From an uncultured Eubacterium sp. (lineage in GTDB: Bacteria; Bacillota; Clostridia; Oscillospirales; Acutalibacteraceae), in the NCBI GenBank assembly GCA_910583925.1, contig CAJTZJ010000009.1:1-64000 (forward strand): a stretch of DNA of 64,000 bases, read 5' to 3'. Below are positions 57,121 through 64,000 of the stretch, one piece after another (within the stretch, counting starts at the first letter, position 1; every line of letters starts with the position of its first letter). The position numbers were made by a program, and so were the translations under genes. Under the pieces are notes generated by a model, which did not search any database, was not told the origin of the DNA, and saw nothing but the letters and a program-made list of their open reading frames with translations.

Positions 57121-59745
57121 ATGGAATGGACATCTTTAAATGATTTAAGAGAGAAGTATTTATCTTTTTTTGAAAGCAAGGGGCATTTGCGTTTGCCAAG
57201 TTATTCACTTATCCCGAATAACGATAAAAGCCTTCTTCTTATAAACTCCGGTATGGCACCGATGAAAAAATATTTTACGGGTGAGGTTACACCTCCGTCA
57301 AAGCGTGTAACAACCTGCCAGAAATGTATTCGTACACCGGACATTGAGCGTGTCGGCAAAACAGCAAGACACGGAACATATTTTGAAATGCTCGGAAACT
57401 TCAGCTTTGGCGATTATTTTAAGCACGAGGCAACGCAGATGGCATGGGAGTTTTTGACCGAAACGCTTGAAATGCCAAAGGAATTGCTTTGGGTTACCAT
57501 CTATGAAAATGATGATGAGGCCTACGACATCTGGATGAAAGAAGTTGGGGTTGATCCTTCACATATTGTAAGACTCGGCAAGGAAGACAATTTCTGGGAG
57601 CATGGCCAGGGTCCATGCGGTCCTTGCAGTGAGATTTATTTTGACCGCGGAGAAAAATACGGCTGCGGCAGCCCGGATTGTAAACCCGGCTGTGAATGTG
57701 ACAGATATACTGAAATCTGGAACAATGTTTTCAGCCAGTTTAATAACGACGGAAACGGAAATTATACCGAGCTTTCACAGAAGAATATTGATACAGGTAT
57801 GGGTCTTGAGCGCCTTGCCTGTATGATGCAGGGTGTTGATAACCTTTTTGAGGTAGACACTGTTCAGAATATTATGAAAAGGATTTCTGATATTGCAAAT
57901 GTCAAATATCATGATGATGAAACGAAAGATATATCTCTTCGTGTTATAACTGATCATATCCGTTCTTCTGTGTTTATGATTGGTGATGGTGTTATTCCGT
58001 CCAATAACGGCAGAGGATATGTTCTTCGTCGTCTTATAAGGCGTGCATGCCGTCACGGCAGACTTTTAGGTGTAAATGAGCCTTTCCTTTATAATGTTGT
58101 GGATACCGTTATTAATGAAAATCTTACAGCTTATGATTATCTTGATGCTAAGAGAGAGCTTATCAAAAAGGTTATGCTTTCAGAGGAAGAGTCTTTTGGT
58201 AAAACAATAGACAGCGGACTTGCGCTTCTTGAAGAATATATCAGTAAAACTGAAGGCACTGTATTCAGCGGAGAGGATGCTTTCAAGCTGAATGATACTT
58301 ATGGCTTCCCGCTTGATTTAACAAAGGATATTCTTGAAGAAAAAGGCTTAACTGTTGATGAGGACAAATTCAATGAGCTTCTTGATAATCAGAAGCGTAC
58401 TGCCCGTGCTGCAAGAAAAGATGCAGACACGGATGCTTGGATCAGCAAGAATGTTAAAGTTGATGTAAAGGAAACAGAATTTGTCGGCTATACGGATTAT
58501 GAATGTGAAGCTAAGGTTTTAGCTGTTATTGCTGACGGCGAAATTAAAGATATGCTTGGTGCCGATGAAGAGGGTGTTATCGTGCTTGATAAAACGCCTT
58601 TCTACGCTGAGAGCGGCGGTCAGGTCGGTGACAGCGGTGTTATTTCAACCGAAAACGGTACTTTCCTTGTTGCGGATACTACAAAAAATGCGGATAAGAT
58701 TTATCTTCATTCAGGAAAAACAGATAGAGGTGTTATCTGTGTAGGAGATACTGTTAAAGCAGCTGTTAATGCTGAATTAAGAGATATGATTAAAAGAAAT
58801 CATACGGCTGCTCATTTGCTTCAGGCTGCCCTCAGAGAGGTTCTCGGAACGCATGTTGAACAGGCAGGTCAGCTTGTTAATGCACACGAGGTAAGATTCG
58901 ATTTTACGCATTTTAATGCGTTAACTGATGATGAAATTGCAAAGGTTGAATATCTTGTTAATCGCTTTATTATGAGTGCAAATCCTGTTGAAAGCCTTGA
59001 AATGCCGATTGAAGAAGCTAAGAAAATGGGCGCAATGATGCTGTTTGGCGAAAAATACGGCGATATCGTAAGAGTTGTTAAAGCAGGAGATTTCTCAACT
59101 GAATTCTGCGGTGGTACGCATGTATCAAACAGCGGTCAGATTGGTTTGTTCAAAATTATTAGTGAATCCTCTGTTGCTGCAGGTGTACGCCGAATCACTG
59201 CTGTTACAGGTTCAAACCTTATTATGAGTTATAAGGCTAATGAGAGTATCATTAAGTTTTCTGCTGCTGTTCTTAAAACAGGTATCAATGATGTAAAAGA
59301 AAAGATTGATGCAATTGTTGCCGAAAATAAAGCTAAAGATAAGGAAATTCAGATGCTGAATACCGAGCTTACCAAGCTTAAGAGTGCAGAAATGTTCTCA
59401 AAGCCGGTTGATGTTAACGGGCTGGATGTTTACATTGCAAAGCTTGACGGAACAACGCCTGATGCACTTCGTACTATGGGCGATGACCTTAAGAATAAGG
59501 GCGAAAACATTGTTGGTGTTATTGCAGGTATTAACGGCGAAAAGGCTTCTATTGTTGCTGTTTGCGGCAAGGCTGCAATTGCAATGGGTGTTAAAGCCGG
59601 CGATGTTGTAAGAGAGGTTGCAAAGCTTGCAGGCGGCGGTGGCGGTGGCAGACCGGATTCTGCTATGGCCGGCGCTAAAGACCTTTCAAAGCTTGATGCT
59701 GCATTGAATTCTGCTGTAGATATTATTAAAGGTTTTATTAAATAA
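57121..59745 (+). CDS. alaS: Alanyl-tRNA synthetase
   Basis: Class II synthetase of full length (874 aa). Motif 1/2 region: LLINSGMAPMKKYFTG and RVGKTARHGTYFEMLGNFSFGDYF; motif 3: NGRGYVLRRLIRRACRHGRLLG in pieces. The editing domain has RNHTAAHLLQAALREVLG and the zinc cysteine in FCGGTHVSNSGQIG. The C-terminal C-Ala domain ends with GGGGGGRPDSAMAGAKDLSKL. GAGGTAG precedes the ATG. No T-box is seen in the short upstream region. The HIT gene follows 12 bases later. Confidence 0.98.
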   Translation: MEWTSLNDLREKYLSFFESKGHLRLPSYSLIPNNDKSLLLINSGMAPMKKYFTGEVTPPSKRVTTCQKCIRTPDIERVGKTARHGTYFEMLGNFSFGDYFKHEATQMAWEFLTETLEMPKELLWVTIYENDDEAYDIWMKEVGVDPSHIVRLGKEDNFWEHGQGPCGPCSEIYFDRGEKYGCGSPDCKPGCECDRYTEIWNNVFSQFNNDGNGNYTELSQKNIDTGMGLERLACMMQGVDNLFEVDTVQNIMKRISDIANVKYHDDETKDISLRVITDHIRSSVFMIGDGVIPSNNGRGYVLRRLIRRACRHGRLLGVNEPFLYNVVDTVINENLTAYDYLDAKRELIKKVMLSEEESFGKTIDSGLALLEEYISKTEGTVFSGEDAFKLNDTYGFPLDLTKDILEEKGLTVDEDKFNELLDNQKRTARAARKDADTDAWISKNVKVDVKETEFVGYTDYECEAKVLAVIADGEIKDMLGADEEGVIVLDKTPFYAESGGQVGDSGVISTENGTFLVADTTKNADKIYLHSGKTDRGVICVGDTVKAAVNAELRDMIKRNHTAAHLLQAALREVLGTHVEQAGQLVNAHEVRFDFTHFNALTDDEIAKVEYLVNRFIMSANPVESLEMPIEEAKKMGAMMLFGEKYGDIVRVVKAGDFSTEFCGGTHVSNSGQIGLFKIISESSVAAGVRRITAVTGSNLIMSYKANESIIKFSAAVLKTGINDVKEKIDAIVAENKAKDKEIQMLNTELTKLKSAEMFSKPVDVNGLDVYIAKLDGTTPDALRTMGDDLKNKGENIVGVIAGINGEKASIVAVCGKAAIAMGVKAGDVVREVAKLAGGGGGGRPDSAMAGAKDLSKLDAALNSAVDIIKGFIK

Positions 59746-59757
59746 AGGAGTTTCAAT

Positions 59758-60090
59758 ATGTGTTTGTTTTGTGAAATCATAAGCGGAAATATTCCAAGCA
59801 CTAAGGTTTATGAAGACGATATGATTTATGCCTTTAAAGATATAAATCCTGTTGCTCCTGTTCATTTTCTTGTTGTTCCGAAGGAGCATATTGAAAATGT
59901 CAATGAAGTGAATGCCGAAAACAGCAAGTATATTTCCCATATATTTGAAAAAATACCTGAGATTGCAAAATCTCAGGGTATTGAATCATATAGAATAATT
60001 AATAATTGCGGTCCTGATGCAGGGCAGACGGTTATGCACCTTCATTTTCATGTAGTAGGCGGAACCGAATTAGGGGAGAAAATCTTATGA
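59758..60090 (+). CDS. HIT family hydrolase (HinT-like)
   Basis: A 110-aa histidine-triad nucleotide hydrolase, probably acting on purine nucleoside phosphoramidates or acyl-adenylates. The N-terminus CLFCEIISGNIPSTKVYEDD is typical, and the catalytic triad is in QTVMHLHFHVVGG (HxHxHxx). Adjacency to alaS is suggestive, because HinT can hydrolyse aminoacyl-adenylates. AAAGGAG precedes the ATG. It overlaps the PRTase gene by 4 bases. Confidence 0.93.
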   Translation: MCLFCEIISGNIPSTKVYEDDMIYAFKDINPVAPVHFLVVPKEHIENVNEVNAENSKYISHIFEKIPEIAKSQGIESYRIINNCGPDAGQTVMHLHFHVVGGTELGEKIL

Positions 60091-60626
60091 GCAACACATA
60101 TAAGCTGAAAATAGCAGGAATTGAAAGAGAACTTCAGAAATTTCCTGTAAGTGATAATCTTGATATTGCTGCATTTATTCTTTTCGGCGATGTAGAATTA
60201 ACGGAAAAATGCGCTGCTGCGCTTATTGAGAAATGCCCTGAGTTTGATTATATCGTAACTCCGGAGGCGAAAAGCATTCCGCTTGCTTATGAAATGAGTA
60301 AGCAAAGCGGAAAGAAATACATAGTTATCCGCAAGGGTGTTAAGGTTTATATGGATCATCCTGTTGCGGTTTCTGTAAGTTCTATAACTACTAAAAAAGA
60401 GCAGTATCTCTACCTTGGGCATGAGGATGGAGATTTGCTTAACGGCAAGCGTGTTCTTGTTCTGGATGATGTAATTTCAACAGGGGAATCACTCGCAGCA
60501 GCCGTTAAGGTTGTTGAAGAATTCAACGGTAACATCGTTGCTTGTGCCGCTCCGCTTGCAGAGGGAGATGCTGCTGACAGAAAGGATATTATCTATCTCG
60601 AAAAGCTTCCTCTATTCTTTAAGTAA
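60087..60626 (+). CDS. Phosphoribosyltransferase family protein (Apt-like)
   Basis: A 179-aa type I phosphoribosyltransferase. The PRPP motif is RVLVLDDVISTGESLAAAV (about residue 125), and FDYIVTPEAKSIPLAYEMSKQSGKKYIVIRK in pieces resembles adenine/xanthine PRTases. Substrate is not certain. The start overlaps the HIT stop (ATGA) with GGGGAG upstream. It ends the alaS run; the transcript probably extends about 150 bases to the hairpin at 60773. Confidence 0.85.
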   Translation: MSNTYKLKIAGIERELQKFPVSDNLDIAAFILFGDVELTEKCAAALIEKCPEFDYIVTPEAKSIPLAYEMSKQSGKKYIVIRKGVKVYMDHPVAVSVSSITTKKEQYLYLGHEDGDLLNGKRVLVLDDVISTGESLAAAVKVVEEFNGNIVACAAPLAEGDAADRKDIIYLEKLPLFFK

Positions 60627-60772
60627 TTAATTTTTAAAGGGTTACATATACCTTACACTCTTGCGAGAGTTGGGTTAATCTTGAAATCGCTGACGGTGTA
60701 GATAAAATGTATTGTTGTTACGACAGTAATTGATTTTACATTCTTTATGTATAAAGTTCAATTAATAAATTT

Positions 60773-60822
60773 AAAAAGAGAACGATTGACAATTTAATTT
60801 TGTTAGTTGTTCTTTTTATTTG
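60773..60822 (+). terminator. Probable terminator of the alaS-HIT-PRTase run
   Basis: AAAAAGA-GAAC pairs with GTT-TCTTTTT and encloses TGACAA/TTGTTA. It is A/T-rich but long, and followed by ATTT. The 3' UTR between 60627 and 60772 has a small ACTCT-tgcg-AGAGT hairpin and no gene. Confidence 0.55.
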
Positions 60823-60884
60823 CCCTAAAAGGAGTATAAATTTATTTTTACATTGTCATTGCATGAAAATTTCTCAAAAACCTG

Positions 60885-61384
60885 TTGATTTTTTAAGAGG
60901 TTGGAATTATACTATAATTGTAGATTTTAGAAATACAATCAATGCTTTTAATAGTGCCGTGTTTTGTAGAAAACACAACCTATTGTGTTTTGCGTAATTT
61001 GAGTTATTTTGTTTTTTTATTTTTGAGGTTATTTTACTCATCTTGAATGAGATTTCGCTTTAATAAAGCGAAAAGTTATTTTGCAAGGTTTACTTTTGCA
61101 CTTCTTTAGGAAGATTGCATCTGTTTAATCGCAGTTCAGTTTTGCTATTGGTTAATGCAATTTTAATTCATATTGTCATATATTATTGCAAGCAAGTTAT
61201 ATTGATCCTTAGTGATGGAGTTTTTGCTTTTTCATAGTAGGAATAAATATAGCTTTTATTTTTTGCAATTTTATAACCAACGATGATACTTCGTTTAATG
61301 TATCAACAATTTCATATTAAGTAATTTAAAAGTTATTTTTTTCTTCCTTTTAGGCTGAAGCGAATAACTCTTTTTTTCTTTTTT
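60885..61384 (+). ncRNA. Candidate long non-coding transcript (about 460 nt)
   Basis: TTGATT (60885-60890), 17 bp, TATACT (60908-60913) would start an RNA near 60920. No credible reading frame follows for 460 bases. Local hairpins include GTGTTTT-gtag-AAAACAC (60959-60976), TTTCGCTTT-aat-AAAGCGAAA (61053-61073) and TGATAC/GTATCA near 61284-61304. A terminator-like hairpin, AGTTATT/AATAACT with an inner CTTC/GAAG and a T7 run, lies at 61331-61377. The stretch from 60627 to 61418 has no recognisable gene. It could also be the leader of the small ORF at 61419. No known RNA family was recognised. Confidence 0.4.
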
Positions 61385-61418
61385 ATGAAAAATATTCAAA
61401 GAAAGGAGATAGATAGGT

Positions 61419-61640
61419 ATGACGAACATCAAGGCAAAGATCAAGAAATTTGTTTTTAAGATTTCCACAAAATTTTTATTTATAAATTTATATGCTTTTG
61501 AAAATTTGTGTAATCTGATTATGCTTGCTTTTTTCGCTTGTGAAATCGATCTTATAATTATCTTAATCGTTTTTATTGCGACAATGTACTGGCATATCCA
61601 AAAAAAAGAACTGAGCAATATGCTCAGTTCTTTTTTATAA
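61419..61640 (+). CDS. Putative small membrane protein
   Basis: A 73-aa reading frame with a good ribosome site (GAAAGGAGAT, 11 bases before ATG). A basic N-terminus (MTNIKAKIKKFVFKISTKF) is followed by one long or two short hydrophobic segments, LCNLIMLAFFACEIDLIIILIVFIATMYW in pieces. Its last 12 codons run through the terminator at 61600-61637, which is unusual for a real gene. It could be a hydrophobic type I toxin-like peptide with the upstream RNA, or spurious. I do not recognise a family. Confidence 0.4.
   Translation: MTNIKAKIKKFVFKISTKFLFINLYAFENLCNLIMLAFFACEIDLIIILIVFIATMYWHIQKKELSNMLSSFL
61600..61637. terminator. Bidirectional terminator
   Basis: AAGAACTGAGCA and TGCTCAGTTCTT with a 3-base loop, flanked by A7 and T6. 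It lies between the small ORF and the convergent minus-strand operon, whose first stop codon is next to it. Confidence 0.92.
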
Positions 61641-61643
61641 CCT

Positions 61644-62324
61644 CTACTCATCAAGCAGGTATGTTCCGCTTGAAAGAACAGCTATCGAATGATTGTCGAA
61701 TCTATGATACTGTTTTATCTGCTCATCAAAATTCAGATAGTCAGAAACAGTGAAATCCTTTCCGTCTATCCGTCTTACCTTATTACCGCCGCAACAAACA
61801 AAAATATCGCCGCTGTCTGCCGATATATGGGTAGGGTTAAGAAAAGTTGAAGCATCCTTTCCTCCTATCCTTAAATCAACCTGCATTGTCTGGCTGTAAT
61901 AGCGAATAACAGAATTTTCAGAAGGGCATATGCTCCAAAAATACTTTCCGTCAAGTGCAAGTCCCGAAACAATTTCATCGTGATAATTAAAATATCCGCT
62001 CCAGGAAAGCTCGCCCTCACGGCTGAAAATTCCTGCCTCGCCGTTCGGATAGATAACAAGAACACGCTTGTCATAAAGAATTCCTGCATCGCATTGAACA
62101 AAGTTTGGTATCGTTTCGCTTATTTCTTTAAATGAGGAACCGAATTTTTTTAAAAGATAAGCATTCTTTGTCAAAACATTTTTTGATTTATTTTCAAAAT
62201 CTATAACACTGTATTCAGCCTTGAACTGAGCGGAGTTAACAAGCGGTTTTTTTTCAACAAGTATTGCCTTTCCGTCTCCGTAGGGAAGAATATCAATAAT
62301 ATCTTTTGTGCTTACTCTGATCAT
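61644..62324 (-). CDS. Hypothetical protein, beta-propeller-like
   Basis: A 226-aa soluble protein without signal peptide. Repeated short strands with turns (VLVIYPNGEAGIFSREGELSW, GLALDGKYFWSICPSENSVIRYY, and HISADSGDIFVCCGGNKVRRIDG, each split by loops) look like NHL/WD-type propeller blades; four or five can be counted. I know no named family. It overlaps rex by 4 bases with GGAGGAA inside the end of rex, so the two are probably one operon and translation is coupled. A role with Rex is unproven. Confidence 0.6.
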   Translation of the reverse strand: MIRVSTKDIIDILPYGDGKAILVEKKPLVNSAQFKAEYSVIDFENKSKNVLTKNAYLLKKFGSSFKEISETIPNFVQCDAGILYDKRVLVIYPNGEAGIFSREGELSWSGYFNYHDEIVSGLALDGKYFWSICPSENSVIRYYSQTMQVDLRIGGKDASTFLNPTHISADSGDIFVCCGGNKVRRIDGKDFTVSDYLNFDEQIKQYHRFDNHSIAVLSSGTYLLDE

Positions 62325-62980
62325 AATGATTCCTCCGGGGAAACATCAGAAAGTGATGCTGTTAAATATCCAAGTGTCATAAGACTGTCAGTAAGATGTG
62401 CATTTTCAACAAGAACCTCCGGATGTGCCATTGCTATATCATAGTTGCTGAAATTCCAAAAGCTTTTAACTCCAAGGTTTATAAGCAAATCGGCTAATTC
62501 CTTCATATCATTTGACGGAATGCATATAACGGCACAAACCGGCTTATTATCAATGCAGAAATTTTCAAGGTATTCAATATTTCTTACAGGGATACCCTTA
62601 ATCATATTTCCGCAGATTGCTTCGTTTTTATCAAAAATACCTATTAATTTAAATCCGCTGTTGACACCGAATATTTTATTGCAGACTGCCTTGCCGAGAT
62701 TTCCTGCACCGATAAGAATTGTTTTTCTTTCCACTCCGACTCCGAGAATTTCTCCGATTTTAGAGTGCAGTTCAGGAACATTATATCCATAGCCCTGCTG
62801 TCCGAAACCGCCGAAGCAATTAAAATCGTGTCTGATTTGCGATGCAGTAAGCCCCATTCGGTTTGCAAGCTCCTTAGAGCTTATTCTTATAATTCCGTTT
62901 TCCTTAAGGCTTTGCAAAAAGCGGTAATATCTTGGAAGTCTTTTGATAACAGAAATAGAGATTTCCTCTTTTTTATCCAT
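62321..62980 (-). CDS. rex: Redox-sensing transcriptional repressor Rex
   Basis: A 219-aa NADH/NAD+ sensor that represses fermentation genes. The N-terminal winged helix reads RLPRYYRFLQSLKENGIIRISSKELANRMGLTASQIRHDFNCFGGFGQQGYGYNV in pieces. The Rossmann motif is ILIGAGNLGKAV, and YNVPELHSKIGEILG links the domains. Rex fits with ackA and the ferredoxin oxidoreductase in the window, but I could not confirm a ROP site in front of those genes. AGAGGTAAG precedes the ATG. Confidence 0.96.
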   Translation of the reverse strand: MDKKEEISISVIKRLPRYYRFLQSLKENGIIRISSKELANRMGLTASQIRHDFNCFGGFGQQGYGYNVPELHSKIGEILGVGVERKTILIGAGNLGKAVCNKIFGVNSGFKLIGIFDKNEAICGNMIKGIPVRNIEYLENFCIDNKPVCAVICIPSNDMKELADLLINLGVKSFWNFSNYDIAMAHPEVLVENAHLTDSLMTLGYLTASLSDVSPEESL

Positions 62981-63007
62981 AATTTCTTACCTCTGTAAAA
63001 TGACGGA

Positions 63008-64000
63008 TTATTTTGTCATTTCAGTAATTGTTTCCATAACATAGTCGCCGAATTCCTGGCATGTGCAGCCTGTGTCTCTGCCTGTTATAGCAAGCTTCTT
63101 TTCTTCAAACATACATTTATCAAGAGCAGCTTCAAGTGCGTTTGCCTTGTCCTGATAGCCGATGTGTGATAGAAGCATAACAGAAGCACGAAGCATACTG
63201 CACGGATCGGCATACTGACCTCTGCCCTCGGAAATCATTCTTGGTGCAGAGCCGTGAATAGCCTCAAACATAGCATAGCGCTTACCGATATTAGCTGAGC
63301 CGGCTGTACCTACGCCGCCCTGGAATTCAGCAGCCTCGTCAGTTATAATATCGCCGTAAAGATTTGGAAGAACGAATACCTTGAAATCCTTTCTTCTCAT
63401 CGGATCAATAAGCTTTGCTGTAGTGATATCTACATACCAGTCATCTGTAACGATTTCAGGGAATTCCTCGCCAATTTTCTTAGCTGTATTCAGGAATTTT
63501 CCGTCGGTTGTTTTTATGATGTTTGCTTTTGTGATGATTGAAACCTTGCCCTTATTGTTTTTCTTTGCATAATCATAAGCAAGGCGTGCAATTCTGTCAC
63601 ATCCTTCTTGTGTAGCAACAGTAAAGTCAACTGCAAGATCGTCAGTAATGTTTACGCCGTAAGAGCCGACTGCGTATCCGCCCTCAGTGTTTTCACGGAA
63701 GAATGTCCAGTCAATACCTTCTTCGGCAACTCGCACAGGACGCATATTTGCAAAAAGGTCAAGCTCTTTTCTCATGGCAACATTTGCCGATTCAACATTC
63801 GGCCAGCCGTCGCCCTGACGAGGTGTTGTTGTAGGTCCTTTAAGAATAACATGACATTTCTTTAATTCTGCAAGCACATCATCGGGGATAGCTTTAAGGC
63901 AGGCTGCTCTGTTTTCTATTGTAAGACCGTCAATTTCCTTAAACTGAACCTTACCTTTTGCAACCTCGTCTTTAAGAAGAAATGCAAGAACTCTTTCGCT
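63008..64000 (-). CDS. Isocitrate/isopropylmalate dehydrogenase family protein (5' end outside the window)
   Basis: The frame is open to the window edge, giving 330 residues of a longer protein whose N-terminus is missing. Motifs are GPTTTPRQGDGWPNVESANVAMRKELDLFANMRPVR in pieces, FFRENTEGGYAVGS, SIITKANIIKTTDG, and the metal/active-site run LPNLYGDIITDEAAEFQGGVG, then FEAIHGSAPRM. The pattern looks more like NADP isocitrate dehydrogenase than LeuB, but the nucleotide specificity is not certain. An internal GTG at 63877 is not the start, since homologous sequence continues upstream of it. It precedes rex by 27 bases. Confidence 0.9.
   Translation of the reverse strand, partial: SERVLAFLLKDEVAKGKVQFKEIDGLTIENRAACLKAIPDDVLAELKKCHVILKGPTTTPRQGDGWPNVESANVAMRKELDLFANMRPVRVAEEGIDWTFFRENTEGGYAVGSYGVNITDDLAVDFTVATQEGCDRIARLAYDYAKKNNKGKVSIITKANIIKTTDGKFLNTAKKIGEEFPEIVTDDWYVDITTAKLIDPMRRKDFKVFVLPNLYGDIITDEAAEFQGGVGTAGSANIGKRYAMFEAIHGSAPRMISEGRGQYADPCSMLRASVMLLSHIGYQDKANALEAALDKCMFEEKKLAITGRDTGCTCQEFGDYVMETITEMTK

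Noticed and set aside
60640..60730. Riboswitch aptamer downstream of the PRTase gene
   Set aside because: A GGTGTA/TACAC-type closure and a small ACTCT/AGAGT hairpin are visible, but no aptamer core I know and no gene directly downstream.
60800..60997. 65-aa frame in the gene-poor region
   Set aside because: Runs through the promoter candidate at 60885-60913 and lacks coding character.

Overview
The window is a 64 kb stretch of a low-GC, spore-forming, strictly anaerobic Clostridia chromosome, most like a gut or rumen member of the Ruminococcaceae/Oscillospirales (inferred from gene content, not from a search). The pointers are spoIIGA-sigE, an ispH fused to ribosomal protein S1, a ferredoxin-dependent four-subunit 2-oxoacid oxidoreductase, formate-THF ligase, acetate kinase, Rex, and AT-rich leaders with consensus sigma-A promoters. 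Coding density is high, genes overlap by 1-26 bases in many operons, and most operons end in clear intrinsic terminators. I see no rRNA, tRNA, CRISPR, prophage or intact insertion sequence.

Layout. 0.1-1.6 kb: sporulation sigma-E and its processing protease. 1.6-2.9 kb (minus): a small membrane protein and manA. 3-9.5 kb: ABC-F ATPase, a flavoprotein, cmk, plsC and ispH-S1. 9.6-11 kb: a decayed surface-protein locus. 11-16.1 kb: DUF4364 (minus), DUF1858, trmK, Nif3-like, rqcH, ispD, ispF. 16.3-18.4 kb: CIRCE-controlled groESL. 18.4-19 kb: structured leader RNA plus a PIN-like protein. 19.1-20.6 kb: YeiH-type exporter and an ACT protein. 20.7-24.1 kb: T-box leader and 2-oxoacid:ferredoxin oxidoreductase. 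24.1-26.5 kb: second leader RNA of the same design plus a NatAB-like exporter. 26.7-35 kb: ppa, azlCD, mnmA, a MIF-like protein, an anSME-like radical SAM enzyme, a GPH transporter, DUF3343 and a cysteine desulfurase. 35-38.6 kb: cdaA-cdaR and rodA. 38.8-42 kb: fhs, tsaE, tsaB, rpiB. 42-44.4 kb: TetR-flavodoxin operon and an unknown membrane protein. 44.5-46.6 kb (minus): FemX-like transferase and an alanine-racemase-like protein. 46.7-53.6 kb: lacZ, comEC, holA, rnmV. 53.6-55.4 kb (minus): xth, tmcAL. 55.5-60.6 kb: ackA, PC4-like, alaS, HIT, PRTase. 60.6-61.6 kb: gene-poor region with a possible long RNA and a small membrane ORF. 61.6-64 kb (minus): propeller-like protein, Rex, truncated isocitrate/isopropylmalate dehydrogenase.

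The most interesting signal is the pair of leader RNAs at about 18.45-18.65 kb and 24.16-24.36 kb. Each has its own TTGACT/TAAAAT promoter, a 12-bp P1 helix, a similar internal loop, P2 and P3 helices, and a potential pseudoknot from the P3-P2 joiner to the strand just 3' of P1. In both, that 3' strand overlaps or abuts the 5' half of a predicted antiterminator facing a TTCG-loop terminator placed directly before a ribosome binding site. They control unrelated proteins (PIN-like; ABC-2 exporter). This is what two members of one riboswitch class would look like; I could not match it to a class I know. Also notable are an isoleucine-type T-box on an oxidoreductase operon, a racemase lacking the usual catalytic tyrosine, a close MIF homologue, and a spoIIG promoter with a Spo0A-style wide spacer.
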